NCBI GenBank assembly: GCA_012838385.1 | Contig: DUPL01000062.1 | Coordinates: 1-41,939 of the forward strand | Direction: 5' to 3' | Source: Clostridiaceae bacterium | GTDB lineage: Bacteria > Bacillota > Clostridia > UBA1212 > DUPL01 | DNA: 41,939 nucleotides | Shown here: positions 1 through 7,521 of the stretch, piece after piece | Layout of the letters: every line of letters begins with the position of its first letter | How positions within the stretch are numbered: the first letter of the stretch is position 1 | Program-made: the position numbers and the translations under genes | The notes under the pieces: generated by a model | What the model saw: only the letters and a program-made list of their open reading frames with translations | Told to the model about the DNA's origin: nothing | Database searches by the model: none

Positions 1-2
1 CT

Positions 3-128
3 GTGTCTTGGTTTCCATGGGGAGACGAGGCTTTTGAGAAAGCAAAAATAGAAGGGAAGCCAATCTTTCTTTCGATTGGGTATTCGTAGTTTTGCTGTTA
101 TTAGCCGACTTGCCACTGGTGCCATGTA
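3..128 (+). pseudogene. 5' part of the DUF255/YyaL gene, cut off from the rest by two TAG codons
   Basis: Reading from base 3 in the frame of the downstream gene gives a typical DUF255 N-terminal stretch: a WFPWGDEAFEKAK-like segment, then KPIFLSIGYS. In this family that is followed directly by TCHWCHVMAEESF. Here TCHWCHV resumes in the same frame at base 108, but bases 87-107 are extra and read stop-Phe-Cys-Cys-Tyr-stop-Pro. Removing exactly these 21 bases restores the family sequence without a frame change. The true gene start lies before the window. The gene is either a pseudogene with a small insertion, or the insert is an assembly or sequencing error. Confidence 0.75.
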
Positions 129-2015
129 ATGGCGGAAGAATCCTTTGAAGATGAAGAAGTTGCTTCCCTATTAAACAAATATTTTGTATCCATTAAAGTG
201 GACAGGGAAGAAAGACCTGACATTGACATGGTGTATATGAATGTATGCACCATGCTGACCGGTTCAGGTGGATGGCCTTTGACGGTAATCCTTACACCAG
301 ACAAAGCACCAATCTATGCAGGCACATACTTTCCAAAGAGAACCAAGTACGGAAGACACGGACTTATTGACATTCTTGCAACTATTGCCGAGAAATGGCA
401 AACAGACAAGGAATCTTTACACAGAGTAGGCAATGAAATAATCAATGCAATTTTGGAAAGTCAAGCTGTGGAATCCGGCAAGGAAGAAATGACCCTGGAG
501 TATTTTCACAACTCTAGAAACCACTTTGCGAGCATATATGACGAAAAACATGGAGGCTTTGGAAGTGCACCCAAGTTCCCAACGCCACACAATCTTTTAT
601 TTCTTTTAAGATATGGTGTTTTTGAAAACGACAAAAAGGCTATTGAAATGGCTGCTAATACTCTCATACAAATGTACAAAGGAGGCATATTTGATCATAT
701 CGCAGGAGGTTTCTCACGATATTCAACAGACAATGAATGGCTGCTTCCTCATTTTGAAAAAATGCTATACGACAACGCTCTATTAATAATGGCATACCTT
801 GAAGCATATCAGATAACAAAAAACGAGTTATTCAAGAACATAGTTGTAAAAACATTTAAATATATTTCCCAGGAAATGGTCAGCGTTGAAGGAGGATTCT
901 ATTCCGCTCAGGATGCTGACAGCGAAGGTGTGGAAGGAAAATACTATGTATTTACACCTTCTGAAACCATTCTGGTTCTGGGAGAGGAAGATGGAAAACA
1001 GTTTAACGCCAACTTCGACATAACACAAGAAGGAAACTTTGAAGGAAAAAGCATACCAAACTTGATAAACAACCCGAACTATGCAAACTTCATTGATCAA
1101 GTCCATCCCATAGGAGCCAGATTTAATGAAATATTTGCTGAGCTGTATGAATACAGGAAACAAAGAACGAGCCTTTCACTTGATGACAAAATCCTTACCG
1201 CCTGGAATGCATTAATGATAGCAGCTTCAGCAAAAGCATATTCCGTTCTCCAGAATCCGAAATATTTGATTCTTGCCAGAAATGCTGCATGTTTCATTGA
1301 AAACCACTTGTCTGATGGTCAAGGCAATCTGTATGTAAGCTACAGGGAAGGAACAAAGAATGTTGATGGTTTTTTGGATGATTATGCATTCACCATATTT
1401 GCCTACTTGACCCTTTACCAAACGGTTTTTGAAGTAGAATGGCTGGTTAAGGCAGTAACATATGCACAAAACATGGTTAAGAAGTTTTATGATGAAAAAG
1501 ATGGAGGCTTCTACTTTTACTCGGACCAAAACGAGACACTCTTTTTGCGTCCTAAAGAAACGTACGATGGCGCTCTTCCCTCCGGAAACTCCGTTGCTGC
1601 ATATATTATAAACTTGCTTGCTAAAATAACTGCTGACCCTTATTGGGAAGAGTTGGCGTACAAACAGCTTCAATTTATCGCAAGGACTACAAAACATTAT
1701 CCTTCAGGTCATTCTTTTGGCATGATGGCTGGCATGATGAATCTTTATCCTGCCAAGGAGCTGATTGTGGTTCTGCCTGGCGATGAAGTCGATATGTCGG
1801 ATATAAGGAGACTTTTTGCAAAACATAGTTTGTACAATGTAACCTGTATTGTAAAGACTCCGGCCAATGCAAAAACAATAGAAAAAATTGCACCGTATAC
1901 AAAAAACTACGATGCAAAAAAATCTAATACAACGTATTATCTTTGCCACAATAAAGTATGTCACACACCGGTTATCAGTGTAGAAGAACTGGAGAAACTT
2001 CTCTTCAAGGACTAA
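129..2015 (+). CDS. DUF255/YyaL (SPATA20-like) thioredoxin-domain protein, open portion
   Basis: From the first ATG after the insert the frame is open for 628 codons. Family members are usually about 670-690 residues and begin about 60 residues earlier, so this start is not the ancestral one; it falls three codons after the CHWC thioredoxin-like motif, which it leaves out. The N-terminal part (about 1-110) is the rest of the thioredoxin-fold DUF255 domain. The remainder resembles an (alpha/alpha)6-barrel of the GlcNAc 2-epimerase type, with motifs such as GGGFSRYSTD-like, HFEKMLYDNA, DADSEG and DDYAF. The cellular role of the family is not established. The stop overlaps the 3' end of convergent yhbY by 4 bases. 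Without the redox motif the product may be inactive. Confidence 0.8.
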   Translation: MAEESFEDEEVASLLNKYFVSIKVDREERPDIDMVYMNVCTMLTGSGGWPLTVILTPDKAPIYAGTYFPKRTKYGRHGLIDILATIAEKWQTDKESLHRVGNEIINAILESQAVESGKEEMTLEYFHNSRNHFASIYDEKHGGFGSAPKFPTPHNLLFLLRYGVFENDKKAIEMAANTLIQMYKGGIFDHIAGGFSRYSTDNEWLLPHFEKMLYDNALLIMAYLEAYQITKNELFKNIVVKTFKYISQEMVSVEGGFYSAQDADSEGVEGKYYVFTPSETILVLGEEDGKQFNANFDITQEGNFEGKSIPNLINNPNYANFIDQVHPIGARFNEIFAELYEYRKQRTSLSLDDKILTAWNALMIAASAKAYSVLQNPKYLILARNAACFIENHLSDGQGNLYVSYREGTKNVDGFLDDYAFTIFAYLTLYQTVFEVEWLVKAVTYAQNMVKKFYDEKDGGFYFYSDQNETLFLRPKETYDGALPSGNSVAAYIINLLAKITADPYWEELAYKQLQFIARTTKHYPSGHSFGMMAGMMNLYPAKELIVVLPGDEVDMSDIRRLFAKHSLYNVTCIVKTPANAKTIEKIAPYTKNYDAKKSNTTYYLCHNKVCHTPVISVEELEKLLFKD

Positions 2016-2311
2016 TTGATATATTCATCGTATTTGCCCTTTTCCGGATTCCTGCGGAATAACACTATTCTGCTTCCGATAACCTGAATAACCTCACTGT
2101 TAGTTGCTTCTGCCAAAATGTCGGCAGCTTCTCTAGGTGTCAGTGCAGAGGTTTCAGTCAGCACCCTTACCTTTATCAATTCTCTTGCTGCAAGGGCATC
2201 ATCAACCTGTTTTATCAAGGGCTGCTCAATATTCCCTTTGCCTATTTGTATTATTGTATCTAGATTGTTTGCAAGTTTTCTTAGATTTGCTCTCTGTTTT
2301 CCTGTCAGCAT
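2012..2311 (-). CDS. yhbY: YhbY family RNA-binding protein (CRM domain)
   Basis: A 99-residue protein covering a whole CRS1/YhbY (CRM) domain. It begins MLTGKQRANLRKLA, then has the family's IGKGNI (GxxG-type loop) and RELIKV segments, and ends IGSRIVLFRRNPEK. YhbY proteins bind RNA and are associated with ribosome large-subunit assembly; that role comes from the family. The ATG is preceded by AAAGGAAG, and a sigma-A-like promoter lies just upstream on the minus strand. The gene meets the DUF255 gene tail to tail with a 4-base overlap. Confidence 0.93.
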   Translation of the reverse strand: MLTGKQRANLRKLANNLDTIIQIGKGNIEQPLIKQVDDALAARELIKVRVLTETSALTPREAADILAEATNSEVIQVIGSRIVLFRRNPEKGKYDEYIN

Positions 2312-2343
2312 AATTATACTTCCTTTATAATTTTGTCTAACGT

Positions 2344-2372
2344 ATAATAATTGTTTCTTCCTCTATTGTCAA
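2344..2372 (-). promoter_or_regulatory. sigma-A-like promoter for yhbY
   Basis: On the minus strand TTGACA (2372-2367) is followed after 17 bases by TATTAT (2349-2344), 33 bases before the yhbY ATG. Confidence 0.7.
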
Positions 2373-2483
2373 GAAATCTGATTTTTGCAGGGATTACATA
2401 TTTGGGGGAAAGTTATTAATTATTTGTGTATAATATACAACACCTGCAACATTTCACAATTGTAGTTAGTGTTACTAATGAAA

Positions 2484-2495
2484 AGGAGGCCTCCT
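2484..2495 (+). promoter_or_regulatory. perfect palindrome covering the ribosome site of the ECF sigma gene
   Basis: AGGAGGCCTCCT is a perfect 12-base inverted repeat whose left half is the Shine-Dalgarno sequence of the GTG start at 2497. It could lower initiation through a short hairpin or RNA pairing between transcripts, or be the chance extension of a strong ribosome site. Confidence 0.35.
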
Positions 2496-2496
2496 A

Positions 2497-2997
2497 GTGA
2501 TAATCAATAATACATCGGACGATTATATCGAAAAGTGCTTTTTAGCACATGCAAACATGATATATCGTCTGGCATATGCACGAACAAAAAACAAACATGA
2601 TGCAGACGATATTCTGCAGGAAGTATTTATAAGGTTTATGACCAGCAATACTAGATTCAACGACGAGGAACACATGAAGGCATGGTTTATAAGAGTTACC
2701 ATAAATTGTTCGAATACATACCTGAAAAGTTCCTGGCGAAGAAGAATAGTAGCAATGGAGGAAGTTAAGGACTACAAACATGCCATATATATAGAAGAGA
2801 AGGGCGATTTGTACTACGCTGTTCTCGACTTGCCAATTAAACAAAGAACCGTTATACACCTTTTCTATAACGAGGATTACTCTACAAAGGAAATTGCAGA
2901 ATTTCTTGATATGAAAGAAGGAACAGTACGCTCATTACTGAGCAGAGCTAGGAGCACCCTTAGAAAGAAACTACAAGGAGTTGATTTTGATGTTTAG
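2497..2997 (+). CDS. ECF-type RNA polymerase sigma factor
   Basis: A 166-residue protein with the two domains of ECF sigma factors. Region 2 lies at about residues 10-85, with DADDILQEVFIRF as the region 2.2 core and MKAWFIRVTIN following. Region 4 lies at about 108-160: LPIKQRTVIHLFY, then the helix-turn-helix STKEIAEFLDMKEGTVRSLL. It should direct RNA polymerase to a small regulon that the sequence does not identify. The GTG start has AAAGGAGG nine bases upstream, inside a palindrome. The downstream propeller gene overlaps it by 8 bases, the usual arrangement for a sigma factor and its membrane anti-sigma partner. Confidence 0.93.
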   Translation: MIINNTSDDYIEKCFLAHANMIYRLAYARTKNKHDADDILQEVFIRFMTSNTRFNDEEHMKAWFIRVTINCSNTYLKSSWRRRIVAMEEVKDYKHAIYIEEKGDLYYAVLDLPIKQRTVIHLFYNEDYSTKEIAEFLDMKEGTVRSLLSRARSTLRKKLQGVDFDV

Positions 2998-4891
2998 GGA
3001 GGATTATAAACAATGCAATGAACAAATCAAGCCCGACCCTGAATTGATTGACAATATACTAAAATTAAACAGAAGAAAGGTTAAAATAAAGTACAAGAGA
3101 ATAAAGCGCAGCTTACTTGATAAGATGGGAGCTGTGGCTGCTTGTTTGCTGATTATATTCTCATTCATTTCTATATCGTATCGACTTAATGTTAACAAGG
3201 ATTTTGTACTGTCTGCTAATAGCTACAATCAAATATATACTGTTGCGCAGGCAATGAAAAGAGGAGATCTGGACAAATTCATTGACCGTTTTTTTGATGT
3301 TCTTAAGGGTCCCTTTGCCAGGAAAGACGTCCTTCTAATATCAGGAGATGTGCCTGCAAATGATATTAATTTGGCAATAAATCAAAACTACTCCGATACC
3401 AACATACAGGTTAGTGGAGTCCAGGAAGCAGATATCATGAAAACTGACGGAGAGTACATTTATACCATATCCAAAGCTTATAGGAATGTTATAATCTACA
3501 AAGCGGAAGGAGATGATACAAAAGTAGTATCAACCATAAAATTCTACGATGATGATATTAGGGATATGAAATATTATCCGTGGGAGATGTATGTAACAAA
3601 CAATAGAATTGTAATTATCCGTAGTACTGTATGCGGTGAAGAAACAAGGGTAGACATATACGATATTTCAGACAAAACGAAGCCAAAATATATAAACGGT
3701 TTGGGTCAGGGCGGGTACTGCCTGTCATCAAGGATGATAGGAGACACCTTGTACCTTCTGACAAACTTCGTATTTGATGAAAACTATACGAAAGATCCTA
3801 ACACATTCATTCCTTACCTTATAAATTTTCAGAACAATAAAGGCGAAAAAACTCTGATGGATCCTTCTGATATAAGCATGATTCCGTATCCCAAACAGTA
3901 TAGATACCTGGTTGTAACAGGTATCGACACTCAGAATCCGGAGGAGCACATATCATCCAAAGCAGTGTTTGGATCCGGAGATAACGTATACGCTAATCTT
4001 GAAAACATATATGTAGCTTCTGTTACAAGAAAGGATTTAAAGGATACAACAAGACTCCTCCGACTGTCACTTGACAAGGGGGTAGTAGATGTTGAGAATG
4101 TTGGCAGCGTTCCTGGAAGAATTCTAAACCAGTTCTCGATGGATGAATATGATGGATATTTCAGAATAGTAACACAATCAGACAATGAAGGCAGCAATCT
4201 GTTTGTGTTGGATGATAAATTAAAAATTATCGGACGACTTGAAGGTCTTGCAAAAGGTGAATCAAACTTTTCAGTACGTTTTAACGGTGACATCGGCTAC
4301 TTTGTTACCGCAAAAATGATAAATTACAAATTCTATGATCCTCTTTTCACAGTAGACCTAAGCGACCCTGAAAATCCGACAATAATGAGCGCACTTGACA
4401 TTCCAGGATATTCAAGCTATCTTCATCCATACGGAGAAAACCTGCTTTTTGGACTGGGAAGGGACACTGTGACTATCAAGTTATCAATGTTTGACGTATC
4501 CGACAAAACTAAAGTATTTGAAAAGCACAAGTTCATTTTGGACAGCAAATACCGTTATTCTTCTGCTTTGGATAGTCACAAGGCCTTATTGGTTGCACCC
4601 AATAGAAATATTATTGGGTTTTCTGCAGAGACTGATTACCTTGTCTTTACTTATGATGAAAATGAAGGATTCGGTCTTGCTGCAGTCATCAACATAGATG
4701 ATCTTGTCAAGATAAATCGGGACAGTTCGAATGTTGCAAGAGGATTATATATTGGAGATTACCTGTACGTTTACTACCCTGAGGCAGGTTTGGTTGTATG
4801 CCGTATGGATGATTTTGAAAGAGTCACATTTGTATTTAATGTTTTGAGCAAGTCTAATAACGATTTGCATAATAACAGGGTACACGATTGA
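2990..4891 (+). CDS. membrane-anchored beta-propeller protein, probable anti-sigma factor/sensor
   Basis: About 633 residues from the ATG at 2990, chosen because AAGGAG ends 9 bases upstream; an earlier in-frame TTG at 2981 directly abuts that ribosome site. A cytoplasmic segment of about 45 residues contains PELIDNIL and a basic stretch, followed by one membrane segment (about 48-68). The large exterior part carries the hallmark of the Beta_propel family (PF09826-type): NIQVSGVQEADIMKTDGEYIY-like around residues 137-157, with repeated DISDKTKP, LSDPENP and DVSDKTKV blade motifs. Position, overlap with the ECF gene and topology suggest it holds the sigma factor at the membrane and senses an envelope signal. 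The anti-sigma role is inference; no known anti-sigma domain such as a zinc motif is visible. Confidence 0.85.
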   Translation: MFREDYKQCNEQIKPDPELIDNILKLNRRKVKIKYKRIKRSLLDKMGAVAACLLIIFSFISISYRLNVNKDFVLSANSYNQIYTVAQAMKRGDLDKFIDRFFDVLKGPFARKDVLLISGDVPANDINLAINQNYSDTNIQVSGVQEADIMKTDGEYIYTISKAYRNVIIYKAEGDDTKVVSTIKFYDDDIRDMKYYPWEMYVTNNRIVIIRSTVCGEETRVDIYDISDKTKPKYINGLGQGGYCLSSRMIGDTLYLLTNFVFDENYTKDPNTFIPYLINFQNNKGEKTLMDPSDISMIPYPKQYRYLVVTGIDTQNPEEHISSKAVFGSGDNVYANLENIYVASVTRKDLKDTTRLLRLSLDKGVVDVENVGSVPGRILNQFSMDEYDGYFRIVTQSDNEGSNLFVLDDKLKIIGRLEGLAKGESNFSVRFNGDIGYFVTAKMINYKFYDPLFTVDLSDPENPTIMSALDIPGYSSYLHPYGENLLFGLGRDTVTIKLSMFDVSDKTKVFEKHKFILDSKYRYSSALDSHKALLVAPNRNIIGFSAETDYLVFTYDENEGFGLAAVINIDDLVKINRDSSNVARGLYIGDYLYVYYPEAGLVVCRMDDFERVTFVFNVLSKSNNDLHNNRVHD

Positions 4892-4918
4892 AAATACAAA
4901 CCCTATACCAGGATGGTT

Positions 4919-4948
4919 AAAAAGGACGCTCTAGCGTCCTTTTCTCTT
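4919..4948. terminator. bidirectional rho-independent terminator
   Basis: AAAGGACGCT (4921-4930) and AGCGTCCTTT (4933-4942) form a 9-10 bp stem with T-rich sequence on the right and A-rich on the left. It sits between the convergent propeller gene and the SH3b/C39 gene and can serve both. Confidence 0.85.
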
Positions 4949-4963
4949 TCCAATACTTTTCTT

Positions 4964-5938
4964 TTATGCATAGTATGCAATTTTGTAGTAAACCGGATAT
5001 GCAGCGAAGAATTCTGACAAAGTGGAGCGATTTGCTGTGCCTGGATCTGCAATAGTGAAATTGGAAGCACTCAAACTGTTTCCACCTTTAAAGCCCGTTA
5101 CAAGAACCCAGTGCTGACCGCCGCTGTAAGTCCTTGCTCCGACCAAAACGGGTTTTCCCTGCTTGAGCAGATTGTATATCGCAGACAGATAGTTTGTGGT
5201 ATATGAGTTTATGTAATTAGAAGGCCAGTACATTGCACCTGATGCTGTGTATCTCAAATTTCTGGACATTACATCTGGCGTTATTGTTCTACCCTGCCTG
5301 TAGGACTCTGCCATGGCAACAGCCGTAGTCAGACAGCCAATACTTCCTATGGTCTTTCCACTTATCCCAAGTTTCACATTTGCCCATCTAATATCTCCCT
5401 GAGCCATCCTGTTTATATTCAGGCTTATTGCAGGATACTCGTGACTTTTTGTTGTACTGTTTTGTGCCAAATATGCAAAGCTTACATAGCCTTGTTTTGT
5501 TCCGTCAAAAAGTACTTTTGCCCAGCCGTTGGATAAAGACAAAACCACCACGTAGTCTCCTTTGTTAAGCTTTCCAATTATTCCGTAATTGGTGCCAGGG
5601 CCTTTTCTTACATTCAATCTTGTCGATTGAGTGTTTACCAAATATGCTTTTGATTCTTTTACTTCATTTATGTAATCGCTTGATACGTAACCTTCTTTTC
5701 CATCAGCATACTCTATTCTCCACCAACCGTTTGACTCGTTTTGCAATGTTATGTAACTGCCTTTTTGCAATTTCCCTATAATTTTGTGCCCTGTACCAGG
5801 ACCGCTTCTAATATTAAGTGCCGTTGACTTGGTAGCGACAACTCCCGCACTGCTGCTTTCTCCCGCTGCAAAACTAAAGTTCATAAGAACTGTTGATATT
5901 ATCATTACTAACGCAATTAGTTTTGCTGTTTTTTTCAT
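4964..5938 (-). CDS. secreted protein with two SH3b domains and a C39-like peptidase domain
   Basis: 324 residues. A signal peptide (KK-rich start, hydrophobic 7-22, likely cut after SFA at about 24) is followed by two bacterial SH3 domains (about 33-92 and 98-158; each has the LN-[IV]-R-x-GPGT and GYVS motifs) that probably bind the cell wall. The C-terminal part (about 168-324) is a C39-type papain-like fold with candidate catalytic residues Gln180 (AQGDIRW), Cys202 (IGCLTTA), His276 (GQHWVLV) and Asp298 (IADPG). The likely role is cleavage of a wall or extracellular peptide; the substrate cannot be told. The ATG is preceded by GGGAGG. A 154-base AT-rich gap lies upstream with no clear promoter consensus. 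Confidence 0.88.
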   Translation of the reverse strand: MKKTAKLIALVMIISTVLMNFSFAAGESSSAGVVATKSTALNIRSGPGTGHKIIGKLQKGSYITLQNESNGWWRIEYADGKEGYVSSDYINEVKESKAYLVNTQSTRLNVRKGPGTNYGIIGKLNKGDYVVVLSLSNGWAKVLFDGTKQGYVSFAYLAQNSTTKSHEYPAISLNINRMAQGDIRWANVKLGISGKTIGSIGCLTTAVAMAESYRQGRTITPDVMSRNLRYTASGAMYWPSNYINSYTTNYLSAIYNLLKQGKPVLVGARTYSGGQHWVLVTGFKGGNSLSASNFTIADPGTANRSTLSEFFAAYPVYYKIAYYA

Positions 5939-6040
5939 AACAACCTCCCAAATTTATTAATTTTTTGTGACTGCTTTTACATTTTAACACATGCTTTACA
6001 AACTTAACATGGTAAATGTATGAAATATGTAAATGTCTGT

Positions 6041-6081
6041 AAAATACAAAAACTAGACCGGAGTATATGATAACTCCGGTC
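6041..6081 (-). terminator. terminator after the M23 peptidase gene
   Basis: GACCGGAGT (6056-6064) and ACTCCGGTC (6073-6081) form a 9-bp stem with an 8-base loop. On the minus strand it is followed by CTAGTTTTTG and more T-rich sequence, just past the stop codon at 6093. Confidence 0.75.
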
Positions 6082-6092
6082 GTATATTTATC

Positions 6093-7079
6093 TCATGCAA
6101 AATTCTTAATTATACCCAACGCATTCTTGACTTGGTCAACTTGTTGGCTCAGGTTGTTATAATCCGACTGCAGTTTTGTGACAGTTTTTGAAAGTGTGTC
6201 AACTTCTTTTGATTTGTCGTTTAAGCCTTTGTACAAGGTAATAAAATCTGAATTGAGGAAATCCATTGTTTGCTTGTCAAGCCTGCCCGTTTCAGATAAA
6301 CCCGCCAGTTTTTGCACTTTATTAAGTGTATTCTGTGTACCCGTTCCAAAACCACCATCGGGAGAGCCGTCGCTCTTAAATGAATGACTCTTCATTTCCG
6401 CTTCAATTTCTGCAGAAAGCTGGCAGAGCCTCAGCTGTAGAAGCATTACGTCCTCACCTTTATCACCGTATTTTAATTCCTTTGTAAGCTTAATATAGCC
6501 CATGTATGCACCTCCTTGGTTTTCATAATCGGAAACAACATTTATTTCACCGAGCAAGTATGGTATTGGGTCTACGTGCTTTCCATCCATAATAACTTCA
6601 AAATGCAGATGAGCCCCCACTGCCATGCCCGTCATTCCCATATAGCCGAGCCTTTCTCCTTTTTTAACAATATCTCCGACTCCTTTTGACGTCACTGTGC
6701 CATACGCCAAGTGTATCATTCTTGTTTCCACTCTATCGTTATGCCTAAGTCTAACATAGTTACCGCTGCCTATACCCAATTCACGTATCTTTTTTGCACG
6801 CTCTTCCTGGGTTTCTTCTCCTGCGCCTGCGCTAAGGGTTACATCTTTTTCTATTGATACGATTTTTCCACTCCACGGGGCGACAACCCAGTCAAGAGCA
6901 TTCCATCCATAGGCTCCTGTCATATCCACCCCTAGGTGTTCAATGATTTCACCGGTAACCGGATGATCTCTCTTTGGCAAAAAGTCCGAGGTAACTCTAT
7001 AACCGGCATAGCCGATGTTCATATAATATTGTGCATTTTCCAGCACATGAATTTTTACGTCTCTTAATTCATAAGACAT
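6093..7079 (-). CDS. M23 metallopeptidase with peptidoglycan-binding domain and coiled-coil tail
   Basis: 328 residues without a signal peptide or membrane segment. The M23 (LytM) domain at about 35-180 carries the zinc and active-site pattern: His48 and Asp52 (HLGVD), His123 (MIHLA), and His157-x-His159 (AHLHFEV). A peptidoglycan-binding-type domain follows (about 198-290; ELKYGDKGEDVMLLQ, then DGGFGTGTQNTLNKVQ). The end (about 292-325) is a heptad-rich coiled coil. It should cleave peptidoglycan cross-bridges. Lack of an export signal is typical of endolysins or proteins released by lysis or a holin, but no phage genes surround it. Start ATG with AAGGA ten bases upstream. Confidence 0.88.
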   Translation of the reverse strand: MSYELRDVKIHVLENAQYYMNIGYAGYRVTSDFLPKRDHPVTGEIIEHLGVDMTGAYGWNALDWVVAPWSGKIVSIEKDVTLSAGAGEETQEERAKKIRELGIGSGNYVRLRHNDRVETRMIHLAYGTVTSKGVGDIVKKGERLGYMGMTGMAVGAHLHFEVIMDGKHVDPIPYLLGEINVVSDYENQGGAYMGYIKLTKELKYGDKGEDVMLLQLRLCQLSAEIEAEMKSHSFKSDGSPDGGFGTGTQNTLNKVQKLAGLSETGRLDKQTMDFLNSDFITLYKGLNDKSKEVDTLSKTVTKLQSDYNNLSQQVDQVKNALGIIKNFA

Positions 7080-7141
7080 ACAAGCACCATCCTTAATACG
7101 TCTGGTACTATGATATGTAATGAGAATAAAACTTGCGAATT

Positions 7142-7180
7142 AAAAAGGAAAAGCCACTAATTTGTTGAAATTAGTGGCTT
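7142..7180 (-). terminator. terminator of tRNA-Arg
   Basis: AAGCCACTAATTT (7151-7163) and AAATTAGTGGCTT (7168-7180) make a 13-bp stem with a GTTG loop. On the minus strand it is followed by TTTTCCTTTTT and lies directly after the tRNA 3' end. Confidence 0.9.
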
Positions 7181-7187
7181 TTATTGA

Positions 7188-7264
7188 TGGCGTGCCCAGC
7201 AGGAATTGAACCCACAACCTTTTGGTCCGTAGCCAAACGCTCTATCCAGTTGAGCTATGGGCAC
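7188..7264 (-). tRNA. tRNA-Arg (anticodon ACG)
   Basis: Reading the minus strand, GTGCCCA (7264-7258) pairs with TGGGCAC near the 3' end to form the acceptor stem. GCTC/GAGC forms the D stem, TTTGG/CCAAA the anticodon stem around the loop CTACGGA (anticodon ACG), and GTGGG/CCTGC the T stem around TTCAATT. The gene ends GCCA, so CCA is encoded; length 77. Expressed from its own promoter and closed by its own terminator. Confidence 0.96.
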
Positions 7265-7277
7265 ATCGCACTATATA

Positions 7278-7306
7278 ATAATACTCTTATTATTACTTTT
7301 TGTCAA
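7278..7306 (-). promoter_or_regulatory. promoter of tRNA-Arg
   Basis: On the minus strand TTGACA (7306-7301), 17 bases, TATTAT (7283-7278). The predicted transcript start is a few bases before the tRNA 5' end at 7264. Confidence 0.85.
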
Positions 7307-7401
7307 GAAAAAATGCTTCCATTATGGCTGAACGAATTCATAATTTATTACATGAATTACATTAAAATTAAAAAAAGTTTGAAGTTTTTATGATTTACCT
7401 A

Positions 7402-7430
7402 TTCACAAATTTGAAAATTAATGTTATTAT
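7402..7430 (+). promoter_or_regulatory. candidate promoter of the Spo0A-like tandem genes
   Basis: TTCACA (7402-7407), 17 bases, TATTAT (7425-7430). It leaves a leader of about 85 bases before the GTG at 7522. I see no exact TGTCGAA (0A box) in this intergenic region. Confidence 0.5.
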
Positions 7431-7521
7431 AGTTATCAGCTCACTTTGTATTACCATATATTACATATTCGCAATAACATTTGTAACACTGAGCACTTAC
7501 AAAGGATAAAAGGTGATTTGA

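Noticed and set aside
87-107. Programmed ribosome bypassing or stop-codon recoding at the TAG codons
   Set aside because: The flanking codons TCG and CCG do not match as take-off and landing sites, and no recoding element is visible; insertion or artefact is simpler.
5939-6092. c-di-AMP or other riboswitch before the SH3b/C39 gene
   Set aside because: Such leaders are common before wall enzymes, but this gap is short, AT-rich and shows no matching conserved core.
7142-7264. Integration site of a mobile element at the tRNA-Arg gene
   Set aside because: No integrase and no second copy of the tRNA 3' end were seen nearby; the inverted repeat is the tRNA terminator.
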